A DNA stretch of 64,000 nucleotides, taken from Pyrenochaeta sp. MPI-SDFR-AT-0127 (Eukaryota > Ascomycota > Dothideomycetes > Pleosporales > Cucurbitariaceae). A program made the position numbers and the translations under genes. The notes beneath the pieces are model-generated. The model ran no database searches. It saw only the letters and a program-made list of their open reading frames with translations, and was not told the DNA's origin. The stretch covers positions 930,001-994,000 of the forward strand of contig JAGTJM010000001.1 in the NCBI GenBank assembly GCA_020747015.1. The letters run 5' to 3'. This document shows positions 24,244 to 34,778 of the stretch, one piece after another. The first letter of the stretch is position 1, and every line of letters begins with the position of its first letter.

Positions 24244-24456
24244 ACCATGATGCTCTGAATCACTTCTTTGGCGTTGGGATTGGGCGTGGACACATAACAT
24301 AATACCGGCATCTTCATGCAGCACATTGGTGGTATGGGTGTTTGGAATATTAATAGAAGATACTGCTATATGTTTGACCAAAATTTACAGCATAATTGAA
24401 TGAGTATAGAGGTTTACAGACATCGGTAACTCTCTTCCGTGGCACGCCACAGACGA

Positions 24457-24661
24457 CTACAACTTAAGATTAGGTATGCCATTCACCGCCAATGAGAATA
24501 TCTGCTTATCCTCGGTGCCTTCGATGACTTTCTTCAGCTCATCTACATCCCAATGCACCCATACGAATTTCCCCTTGATAAAGTCTGCTTCTGCTGAGCT
24601 TGCCCAGACCAAGTACGATGCTGGGAGCTCAACTGTTTACAATATCAGCATCAGTTCCTTC

Positions 24662-24693
<32 letters not shown>

Positions 24694-25447
24694 AAGAAGA
24701 AGAAGAAGAAGAAGAAGAAGAAGAGAACTCACTATCATCCAAAGGCAACTGTGGCCACCCCTTCTCATCAAAGTGCGCAATGGTCTTCTCATGCATACTC
24801 GTCTTGACTACACCCGGCGCTACATTAACGACCCTGAACCCAGGATTCTCCACGCCAAAACTCTCAAAGAGCCGCGTCGCTGCAATTTTACTCGCCGTGT
24901 ACGGACTCTGGCCTGGAACCACGGCATTGACCGCCGCGCTGGTGAGATTGATTACCACGGCGTCTGCAGCAGCGGTCGGCAGGAAGGCAGATAGAACATT
25001 GTGCGAGCCGCGCACGTTGGCTGAGAAACCGGACCACCAGTCCTCTGGGGAGGACTCTTTGCCGATAGCCTCGTAGGCGGGGAGGTAGCCGGCATTATTG
25101 ATGAGGATATCGATAGGGCCGAATGTTTTGTGAGTCTGTTTGAAGGCTGCGTCAACGGCTTGTCGGTCTACTACATCGCCTTGCAGCGTGAGGACGGTTG
25201 TCTTGGGATATGCGGCCTGGATCGACTTCTGCGCTTCGTCGAGGACGTTTTGCCGGCGCCCTGTAATGGCAATCTGCGTGCTGCCTGCTTTGGCAAAGTG
25301 CTCCGCGAAGGCGAGACCGAGGCCTGATCCACCGCCTGTGATGAAGACGACTTTGCCTGCTGTTGAGAGTTCTGGTCTGGTGACATCGATGGCGGCGTAG
25401 GGTGTGGTATGATAAGTGTCAATTCCTTTTGGTTTCGAGAACGCCAT
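24457..25447 (-). CDS. Short-chain dehydrogenase/reductase
   Basis: Exons 25447-24733 and 24632-24457 give 296 aa. It is a classical SDR: the NAD(P) loop TGGGSGLGLAFAEHFA, then NNAG, the catalytic Ser in NLTSAAVN and the YTASK motif (Y-x-x-x-K), and VVNVAPGVVKT after it. The second exon supplies a C-terminal cap (ELPASYLVWASSAEADFIKG onward) as in fungal homologues. The 100-base intron contains an (AAG)20 microsatellite on the plus strand, which reads (CTT)20 in the transcript and acts as a very long polypyrimidine tract. If the intron were retained the frame would stay open and add a poly-serine tail before a stop. Substrate unknown. Confidence 0.9.
24664..24725. repeat. (AAG)20 trinucleotide microsatellite in an SDR intron
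   Basis: A perfect run of 20 AAG units occupies 24664-24723 plus a partial unit. It lies inside the 24633-24732 intron of the SDR gene and reads CTT in the sense strand. Perfect long arrays of this kind usually vary in length between isolates. Confidence 0.97.
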
Positions 25448-26614
25448 TTCTATCGTTGAAGGGTAGTTATTCTAGCAATGAATTGAGCGAGGTGATACGA
25501 TAAATGAGAAGGTATGCAGCGACAGAGGCACCTTTTATGTGAATTCCTTCTTTGCTGCTCCCGCCTCTTGCAAATCACATGGATCTTGGATGCTGTGTAA
25601 TTGGACTTATGATTGCCCCAAAGATGACACACTTATGTAGTCTTACTACTAATCTCACTTTTGTAAAGAGCACGTCGCTAATGCCGACTATGAGCGGGGT
25701 ACCTAGGTACCGACGATTCGGGCTAACAGGGTCCTAGTCCAATACCATCAATGAGATGATGAACTGCGAAACCTTGATATCGACATTAGTAGCCACAGAA
25801 AGCATCGGCATCAGTGATTGAAAGTCTATCATCGTGGTGAATAGTGTAAAGCAACGACAAGGTGCTAGGGAGATATTAGCAGTCAGGGCTTGCAATTCGG
25901 TGAGATGGAGGATGACACCACCGTCGGATAGTTAATTGTCCCTTCTGAGCAGACATTCGCTTGAAACGTGTGAGCACTACAGGGATGGTTCGTAAACTGG
26001 AGGCGAAGTAGCAGTCCTACTGTTGAGACATTGCGACGGATGTGCATGTGCGTCGCTTATGTCCCGTTAGCCACAAGAGTCGCAGCCACTTATTTGTAGA
26101 GCTGGCAACATATCACTCTCTATATGGTACACGCAGTATTTCGCTTAATATACCCATGGTGAGTACATGGCTGTGAGACCGGATTTTGTAATGTGATTAG
26201 ATAGATTGAACAGTCGGATGTGACAGTTGTGAGCAACCACAACCGGCCGCACAAGCAACCAGCGCAATACTCATTGAGCCTATCCTGCATAGCACCATCA
26301 TGCAATCTGCTGCAAGCCATGATTTATTCTATAACACCGTGCGCCATATACCCTGGGTATCTTTCGCCTTGCCGAATAGCCGAGAACGCCGAAATGGCCA
26401 AAGCCGATCTGTATGTAAATGGAGAATGGAATATGTATGCGTAAGAAGACGCATTCGTCAGGTAAAGAGGTACAAGAAGTGAACTCTGAAGATGGTACAT
26501 ATGGAAAGAAGGCTGGAGGTGCGTATGTGGCAGAAAATAAAGCAAGGAAGCTTGTTCCACTGTTGAAGCGCCACGGTTGCACAAGCGAAGTCGAGAAACA
26601 TAGACGCATCACCG
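25448..26614. other. Intergenic upstream of the SDR gene
   Basis: About 1.17 kb between the SDR start and the stop of the GPCR gene, both on the minus strand. It contains a 14-base perfect palindrome at 25698-25711. I see no gene. Confidence 0.4.
25698..25711. promoter_or_regulatory. Perfect palindrome GGTACCTAGGTACC
   Basis: The 14-mer equals its own reverse complement, about 250 bases upstream of the SDR start. CCTAGG-centred palindromes (TACCTAGGTA) recur in filamentous-fungal intergenic DNA and have been suggested as protein-binding sites. Function here is a guess. Confidence 0.35.
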
Positions 26615-28309
26615 TTATGCTCGGGTGCGGTAAGGTTTGGCTTCCGCCATACTGTCGGGGCTGGACACCTCAGAGTGACGCACTCGCTCTCCTTGCTTGT
26701 ATAGGTCATCCAAAGCGATTTCGGTGTCCGATTCCCGGGTCTCGCGTGAACTCGTCATTGTATTCTTTCGATACGTGTCCGAGTGTGGTTGGTATTGTGG
26801 CACTACTCCAGTGAGCTTTGCCACGATTAGCCCGTATGCTCGCTTGCACTCTGATCGTGTTGTGAATATGTAAATTGTGGCATTCCAAGCGCCTTGGAGA
26901 GGGAGAACAATTGCAGAAATGATGTTGAGGCCAAAGCTCGGCTGCTCTTTGTGCACGAACTGATAGAGTCGGTTGACTTGATTTTGACGTTAGCTTTTGC
27001 CTTGGATGAATTTGTACATCAATGCACCTACCAGTAGACGGCACCCAGACTACAAACAAAGCTACGAACATAAGGAAAGCTACCTTCAGGTACGCCATTG
27101 CCGCAGCGTTGCCCTCTGCGGACCTTATTCGGATAGGTTGGCTCGTAGGCGATGACCCCGGGCGAATCGTTGCGAATTCTGCAGTGGTATTATTAGCAAA
27201 GACAGTCGCCCTATAACCGTTTCGCCCAGTTCCACTGTTCTGAGATTCCGTTGAAGTTCGACATGTTTGGTGAGTGGAAATCGCAGGAGCAGCAGGTGAC
27301 GGCGCTGCTATTGATTCTCCAGGCTTATTTGTGTTGGAAAGGTTGTGTGTGCTCGAGAATGAGCTCATTGAATGCTGGTCCCCCTCTTGCGCGACAGGCC
27401 GTGAGACGGACTCTTGCTGGATGTCATACTTGATTTGTGTTGTCACGATGATGTTATTGCCGACTGTGAATGGATCTTCCGGACTCACTTCGATTGTGTC
27501 AGAAGTTCTTACAGTTGAGGGCTGTTTTGAATGCCGTGAGAAAGAGCGAAGTTGTGCACGTTTCTTGAAAATCTTCAGTCCAGTCACGACGTAGATGGTA
27601 AGAGTGGCGGACACAACGATCCTATGATTCTTCAGCATGTAAAAGTGTTACTGACGGGTGATATCTTACCAGACAGGGGCATAGAAGAAGGTGATGCGCA
27701 TCCAGTCGACATCCTTTGCGACCCAGCACCAGAGCTAAATCGTCAACTAGAGTTTCCCACTTCAATGCCGAAGTAGACTTACAGTGGCAGGTCCGATGAC
27801 ACGACGACCAGTGTGGTCGAGAATCACATACGTGAGCGCCGGAATTGCAGGTATTCCGTACGCAAACAAGAGATACCATTTCTCCAAGTGACGTAGTTGC
27901 TGGGAGTTGTAACCGTGGAAGAAGACCAGGAAGACATTGGTAGCCATGCAAAGCACCTATGTTCGATTAGCTAAGTCTGGCTGCCGAATCGGGACCAGCT
28001 TACCCAGAGTGAGTCGGCCATCATGAACCATTGAATCAGCACGCCCTGGAACTCGCAAAGCCCAGAAAGCTGGCCAGGAGTCTTGGGTATACCCGAGGTG
28101 GACATTAGTGTGGCAACATTGGCAAGCAGATTACCAAATGTGGCATAGAAGACTAGGCGGTTGATTGGTTTTCGAAAGAAGGGAAAGCACGTGAAAGTTG
28201 TGATGATGAAGGCCGACCCGATGACGGAAAAGACTGAAGTTGTTCTCGTAGCCACTTCGATGGCGAGGAGTTGGCCAGTGGATAATGGCCCTGTCGAGGG
28301 TGTGACCAT
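26615..28309 (-). CDS. cAMP-receptor-like seven-TM GPCR
   Basis: Exons 28309-28004, 27956-27783, 27734-27670, 27621-27032 and 26976-26615 give 498 aa. The pattern is that of fungal class V receptors related to Dictyostelium cAMP receptors: TM1 SVFSVIGSAFIITTFTCF, then KPINRLVFYATFGNLLANVA, CEFQGVLIQWFMMADSLW, the TM3 end VLCMATNVFLVFFHGYN, and LRHLEKWYLLFAYGIPAIPALTYV. Further on are LWCWV, FFYAPVWIVVSATLTIYVVTG, AYLKVAFLMFVALFVVWVPST and LNIISAIVLPLQGAWNATIY. A long Ser/Thr-rich third cytoplasmic loop (~160 residues) joins TM5 and TM6. It should couple to heterotrimeric G protein at the plasma membrane; the ligand is unknown. A long upstream region fits a regulated gene. Confidence 0.9.
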
Positions 28310-31070
28310 GTTGGCACCTGGATGGTGGACCGTGGTTCTTGCCAGATGGATTCAGGAGGCCGGGGCATGAGCTCAAGGGACTGTCTTGTCAAGGTGGAGT
28401 GAGCATGCGGCTTTAGAGGTCGCGTCGAGACGACGGCGATGAATGGTGGTACCTCGCGGTGTAGGTGAAGCGCAGGGGAGGAGGATAAGATAAGAGAGTT
28501 GAAGCAACAGTTGAGTGGAGCAATCGGTGAAGATGAGGCTGCAGGGTCCAAGAGAGAAGTTGCAAGGGCAGGGGTGTCCAGTGGGGAAGGTGCGGGTTTG
28601 CGGAAGGGATGCTAGCAAAATCCTGGGTGAAGGCTCGAGTGAAGGTTGGGTTTGCGCAGGCACCTTGGAGGCAGAGGCAGCCCAGGAATGCGCACCAGCT
28701 TAAGGCTTGAGCCAATGTATTTCCCGAACCAGATAGAGCCAGGTTTCTTGTGCCAGGGTGAGATGGCTCTACAAATCTGGGTACAGCCCTGTTTAGCGAT
28801 GAATACAGGCAGGACGGTGACCCTTGGGTGCAACGTTGGCCAAGACCAAACGAGTAAGAAAAGGATGTCGAGTGAACCGACAGCCAGGTTTGTGTGACTC
28901 GGCCTTGGACAAAATGGGAAAGCAGAGTAAAGCCAGCGGTGTGAATTGCTCGGCCACGGCGTGTGGAACCAAAGGGCAGAGAAATGGAGAGTAGCCAGGT
29001 AGGCTCAAGTTGTACCTCGACAGCCGCGTGAACTGAGGTGAAACGACAACGAGACTGTCACCAACCTTTATCTCGCAAACTATAGGGCTAGCTCTCGCTG
29101 CTTCAAAACGCCCAGCAGCTGTCCAGACACGCATGGCCTTCTTGGACGTTAGCTGTGGCTTTGTCTCGATAAGCCGCCATGCCGGTTCTGCGAACACGAT
29201 TGTCCCACCCTGGCAAAATGGCGTAACTGACAACATGCTGGATGCGCAGATGGGACCATCCAGTCATCCGTGGCTGCGGTTAGCACGCCAATAGCTGTGT
29301 GTGGAAATTGGAGACAAGTATTGATATCAAAGATCGGGGGTCAGCGAGCCGAGGATCTGTCATGCTTCCCCGCTGCTTCCCACTCGTTCCCGTCGAAACC
29401 ATGTCATCTCCTCTCACTCTCCACCCTCTGCATCTGACCTTGAAACAAGGATTCGCCACCAGCTTCCTAGCGAGGTGTGTTGGAAACCGGGCTACCGGGC
29501 ATGGCGTGCAAGGAGTCCCTACGATTGGAACCCTTACCTTCCTCGGGATTTGCTTCGACTGCTTACATCGCACATACTCACTCCCACACCACACCACACT
29601 CCGGACAATAAGGTCGGTAATCTACATTCCTGTGCAAATCCTCTCCACGCACTCCGCGGCAGCCCCAAGCGATCCACTCCTCCGTAGCACTGACGCGACG
29701 CACGGCTTCTACCTGCAGAGTTCTTCGTAAAGCATCCAGCGTCTCCGCTTAAACAGCACTTCGCCAACCAAACGCTAGGGCGCCAAATAGCCATACACAA
29801 CTGCTGCCCAGTCGCACAATACCCGTCTCTGAACCCGGGTTGTCCTCGTGGCATATAACATGCGTGTTATTAGCAGCTCTAGTGCCCTCTCGCCTACTAT
29901 GACCCTATCAGATTAGGCCCTCGTACACCCATTTCATGTCGCCCAACGTTGTCAACCCAAAGAAAGCCGCGTGCATTCTACCAAAGCCCTTTGCTCTCCC
30001 CCACGTGCGAGGCATTCAAAGGGAGAAGAACAAAGCAGCGATTTGCCAAAACTGTCTTAGTGAGCATGGCGGAGCAGCTGTCCACATTTGCATTCTCCTT
30101 TAATAGATCCGAGCATTCATGCGCTAACGCAGGTGGCTGAGAGTTCACTCGTTCTGCCGAGAAACCGTTCGGGAGCCGGCATTATATCCAAGGGTTTTGA
30201 TAGGGTCGCACATATCCGTTGACAAGGGATTGCTATAATTGAGCCAGCCAAATTTGCCGTCAAATTCGTTGTCAACGACCTCTGGGCGCGCCGGACACTC
30301 CATCTCAGTCGTCTTCTTGACGGCTCCCAAAGGACAGATCAAATGCCCTTTCCTTGGAAGCACCCTTATCGCTAAACAAGCACGTAGCTTACTCACACCC
30401 TCTGTACGTCTTTGTGTAGATCGGTCAAGCTTTCAAGGCTGAAAGACGGGCACTTTATGCACACCCTGCGCTAAGCCCCCCTTCTCAGCTGCACGGCCCG
30501 CTAGATATCGCGTCGCGAAGTTCTACTGTTGGCAGTCAGTTCTCAACGTCATGATAAGTGTATGACGGAGTTCTGCATCACAATTGCTTTTTACGCTTCA
30601 AGCCTTTTATCAGGAGCCAAAAGTAGGCTCAGCAGAAACATCTGACAAATACTCATTCAATACAGACTTCTCGCATCCAAGTACCTAACCAGGACTTCGA
30701 GGTGAAGGACCCCAAACAATCGCTGATCATCAAGGCAATGCAAGCTGGCAAGATTGAATAGAACACATGACAAAATGGATGACGTTGATGACACACACAA
30801 GGCCCCCAGAAACTCATGCCATTACGATGTTGTAGTAGAAGTGGCATAAGTCTTAGTCTCCGTGAAGAGGTTGGACGATTGATGAGTAAGGAATTTGCAG
30901 CATATTATCATCACCAAACATGAAATCATATCCGAAATAGCTCTGGGCGTTCTGGCACGCAAACCAATCATAACTCGGAATATTCATTGGATCATTATCG
31001 ATATGGTTGTCTCTCCACTAATCCTCATAACAAAGACTTTCCGTTATGGCCACACTTCCTTGATGGCTCT
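28310..31070. other. Long gene-poor stretch upstream of the GPCR
   Basis: About 2.8 kb with no gene I can support, the longest such gap in the window. It runs from the GPCR start to the stop of the catalase-like gene. Several ORFs of 80-147 codons exist on both strands (28793-29236 minus, 29299-29730 plus, 30145-30396 minus), but none shows a family motif or flanking exons. Mature GPCR transcripts in fungi often have long leaders and promoters, which could explain part of it. Confidence 0.45.
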
Positions 31071-32151
31071 TCACGTGGCAACTTTAGCAGCATCTGTAGG
31101 AGCAACGTCCCCAGTTGAAGGGGCTTCCTTCGCCTCCCTTCTTTGTTTCCCCGAGACCAAGTAAACGCTAGCACGGACGTCCAACAGTGGATCATCACTT
31201 GGTTCAATACCATCGACCCTGGGGATCGGGTCAAAGATGGTGTGTTTTTGCTCCTTCAGACTCTCTGCATCAGCTAGGGTTTTCTCAATCTTGATATGGC
31301 CAAGTTCGATGACTTTCCTTTCTTCAGGCCAGATCTCGGTCGCGTTGTTCGTGGCGTCGCCTTCCTCCGCGATTTGTGCGAGTAGCTTGAACTCGATCGG
31401 CCCAGACTCCAAACGCTTGGGAAATTCATCGAAAAGATAGGTAGCTGACTTTGACTTGAGCTCTTCGGCATCGATGTGTTGTTCGCCAGCAACCGGAACA
31501 ATGCGATACCGCAGCGCCGTGACCTTGCCATCCTTTACATAATTGAACGCATTCACTCCGAAGAACTTCTCGGTAGCAAACGAGACGGGGCTAGGCTTTG
31601 GATCCCCCAAGAATCTCAACGTCTCCGGATGTCTTCCCAGAAACTCAGGCACAGCTTCCGCAGCATTTGGTCCAGTCGCCGCTTTTAGAAACTCCAGGAA
31701 ATCAGCCCCAGTCCTAGTAGGGAAGAACTTGGTTGAGTGCGCAATGATATCTGTGTGCGCGCGCCTACCATTGACATCGGGTAGGTGGAATCTAATTGCA
31801 ATGCCGCGCGGGTTGGCATTTGCATCCGTGTCTGGGATCTGCGGGAAGCCGGTTGAGGAGGAGAATCGCACGGTTATCGGCGTGGAAGATGCGTTGAAGT
31901 GTGGTGCGGAGGTCAGATTGGCGGCTTCAGCCGTGGGAGTAAACGTTCCGGTAAGGAGATGTCCTTTGGCGTGTGCTATTATTGTAGCTTTGTTAGACAG
32001 TGAAAGCAAGGAATGGGGCCAGGGTGAAATGCAAGGGGCAAGTTGACGAACCTGGTCTGAAGCTGTGGGGAGCATCGCCAGCTGCTGCACGAAGGACGTT
32101 CACGAGACCATTACTGGTCTCGAGGATCTGAGGATCTGTTGAAAGAGGCAT
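31071..32151 (-). CDS. Catalase-like heme protein (SrpA type)
   Basis: Exons 32151-32052 and 31975-31071 give 334 aa, the length of the small catalase-related (SrpA-like) peroxidase group rather than ~500 aa full catalases. Conserved parts: AHAKGHLLTGTFTPT with the distal His, ITVRFSSSTGFPQIPDTDANANPRGIAIRF, then FFPTRTGADFLEFLKA and FFGVNAFNYVKDGKVTALRYR, where Tyr and Arg of the proximal heme pocket (R-x-x-x-Y region) would lie. It probably uses peroxide or organic hydroperoxides as substrate. The intron donor is GTTCGT, unusual but GT-AG, and the splice restores the AHAKG block. No signal peptide and no peroxisomal tail (ends KVAT). Confidence 0.9.
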
Positions 32152-32739
32152 CGTGCACAAACGTCGCTAGTATTCTAGTGGGGATTTCCAAAACGTAGCA
32201 ATCAGATTTCCAGAAGCCGAAATGTGCTCTGGGCTTCAGCAAACGCGCCTCTATTGATTATATACCCTCCCCGCTCTCCATCCTTCCAGGCTTGCCAGCT
32301 CCTCCCGTCTGCCCCTCATTCCAAATCTCCCCAAAATGATGTCTTATCACGTAGCCAGCTTTTCCGTATACAAACAAAGCCCCTCCTCTTCACTGTGCTA
32401 ACGTTTGGCCGCTAGTCTAATCCCTCGCCGCTTATTGGCTACGCGCACGATGACAGCAGCTTACATGCATCTCGCCTACTCACCGTAGCTACGAATGCGT
32501 TGCGTGTTAATGTGCTTATAGCTCGGCCCTGGTTTGATAAGCAGGCTGCTGGGGCTGTAAATAGCTTAGGTAAGGGGTGTGGATTAGTTAATGGAAGGAG
32601 ATGATTTGTGCGTTTAATCATGGATCAGGGCAGTTGGGAGGGGTTGCACGGCAGGAAACGTTTGTTCGGCTTGGGGGGCTGGACGAACTTGTACCATTAA
32701 TTGGATTGCGTCATTTGAGGACTGCCAATGTTTCTTTTT
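32152..32739. other. Intergenic
   Basis: About 590 bases holding the catalase-like promoter and the 3' end of the phosphatase gene. I see no gene or notable element. Confidence 0.4.
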
Positions 32740-34319
32740 TCACGACTTGCAAAACTCTACGACTTTGCTTGCGCGCTGTCCAACAAGCCCGTCTACATAC
32801 CCCAGAAACACATTCAAGTCCAACATGTCGACCTTTCCGAGACTTGGGTTCGAGCTTCTGAGGACCTGGCCGCCCCAAAGAATGCGGATGTATTTCTTCT
32901 TGTTCTGGCTTTTCTTAGAGTAGATTTCGAAAACTACTTCAGAGCCCATGCCCACCCAGACCATCTGCTCGACTTGTAAAATGCTGAGTAGTCGTGAGAC
33001 AGAGCCGTCGTGCGCTACATTGTGCCGGTAGACGACTTGAGATTTGACAGAGATGGCATCGCGGATGTGCTGGGCAAGTTCGGCGAGGAACACGCCGTAG
33101 GAGCCAACGGCTGCTTGTAGACTGTTGGGGCTATCACGGTAAATGAATGAGTATTCGTACTGTCCGAGTCGGTAGACGGTATCTGCTTGCTCCTGCGTAA
33201 CGCATAAATTTGTGTTGTTGTTAACGCTGCATGGTAGTGGCTTAGTATGACATTGTCTGGCGGAGAGATTGTCATAGTAGTGGTCGAAAGACTTATGCCA
33301 CTCGGTGTTGTCACTACTGATACCGGAGATAGCGTCCAAAGAGTTGAAGAGCGGCTTTGCTGCAGTAAGGTGCTCGGTCCAGCTTGAGGCTCTGCTGCCT
33401 ACCCCGTAGGAGCTGTACAGAGATGAGGCCTTGGGACAGGAATATTGCGGTTCGAGGGAATCAATGCCAGTAGGTTGGATGCGAAGAGGGATGGTGTTGT
33501 TCGGTCCGTACATTCCGTTGACAACCATACCTGCGACTTGGCTAGTGATAACATTGTTCGTAACGCGGTAGGTGATTTTGTCTCCCAAGTCCTCAGGTAG
33601 AAATCCGAGCAGGTCATGATATACGCCGTACAGGTCTTTTCCATGCTGCCACGAGTCATCTAGCCCTTGTCTAGTGATTTGAGGAAACTGGCAAGAACCC
33701 TCGAATCCAGCTTGCGCGAATGGATTTGTCTCGCTGGTATATACACTCCAGTATGTTGAGCTCGACTTGTTCCCAGTCGGATTTAGAGGTTGACCGTAGT
33801 AAAAGAGACCTTGATCATCGCACTGCCATCCATAAGACTCTTGCGGAAACGTATTAGATGCATATGGTGTTCTCTTATGATGTCGGTGAATCCTGCCAGT
33901 ATCAACAATAAGCTGCCAACGTTCAAAACGGATAAAACTCACACTTCCACGTAGACTAATTCAAATTCCTCGTCCGCTCTCACGTACTCTTCTCTCCTCA
34001 CATGCGGCATATTACACCAATTATACGTCCCATACTTTGTTCCAACAGGTAATTGCGATCCATTGAATACAAAGCCATGTGTTCCCGTTCCATTCATGAC
34101 CTGCCCGAGATCGTTGATCCAGCTCTTTTTGGGCGCATACCAGCTCAGATCCACCGTAGCATTATTTACAACTGTAGCTGTGACAGCAGAACCCAAAATT
34201 AGGGAAATGCTTGTTCTATGAAAATGCATGTCGATGCCTTGAATGAATAGGTGAATGAGCATGAATGCGACGCAGCTCAGAACGAGCACAGAAAGGACGA
34301 GGGCCGCGACATTATGCAT
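32740..34319 (-). CDS. Histidine acid phosphatase family, secreted or anchored
   Basis: Exons 34319-33943 and 33892-32740 give 509 aa. The active-site histidine motif is EVIHRHHKRTPYA, a variant of RHGxRxP built across the intron, and the proton-donor motif is NVAHDGSVSRLL (His-Asp). VGMGSEVVFEIY follows, as in clade-2 histidine phosphatases. Between them are SETNPFAQAGFEGSCQFPQI and RVTNNVITSQVAG, typical of the fungal extracellular subgroup. Many Asn-x-Ser/Thr sites and paired cysteines fit a secreted glycoprotein. Start choice is uncertain: the ORF begins at 34319 with two hydrophobic stretches, but the Met at 34229 (MHFHRTSISLILGSAVTATV) would give a conventional signal peptide and is more family-like. 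The substrate is a phosphomonoester of unknown kind. Confidence 0.88.
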
Positions 34320-34778
34320 GTTTTCTCTCTGGGAGAATTTAAGAAACTCCGCCAGAAGCCATCACAGAAGTAGAAGGTCGCCGCTATGACGAAAGGTTGG
34401 GTGAGAGGAACGATGGTCGTTTCGAGCGGCATGAGATGCACGCGTTGCGTACTTGGTGCATGATTGGTTCGCTCCACGGCTGAATGGGTCTACTCTCAAA
34501 ATGAGCTGTGGAGCTTCAGCAATTTCAGAATCATGAACTTCACGTTTGACAAATTATATTTGGTTCAATGAATGTCGCTAATGTAACGCTTCCCGTTCAA
34601 GTCCGCTTTCGAGAGTTGAGCGCACCGCTAAATGTTATCGCGCTATTGAAATCCTCTTCAAGCATGCATAGAGCACATGGAGAACTCCGTTCTCGGAACT
34701 CTCCATACCTCTCGACTCGTTGGGCCAGAAAGATACAGAAATTTAATAGGCTCGAAATGAAATTCACCGCGCCGAGCC
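34320..34778. other. Intergenic
   Basis: About 460 bases between the phosphatase start and the P450 stop. Nothing beyond expected promoter and 3' UTR sequence is visible. Confidence 0.4.

Noticed and set aside
24629..25447. Single-exon SDR ending in a poly-serine tail
   Set aside because: The tail is the CTT microsatellite read through an intron; splicing at consensus sites gives a normal SDR C-terminus.
28793..29236. Minus-strand 147-codon ORF upstream of the GPCR
   Set aside because: No domain, no plausible exon partners, and it lies in likely GPCR leader or promoter.
29299..29730. Plus-strand 143-codon ORF
   Set aside because: No motif or context; composition not clearly coding.
30145..30396. 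Minus-strand 83-codon ORF with a protein-like middle
   Set aside because: The middle part looks protein-like, but I found no matching exons or family, so support is too weak for a gene call.
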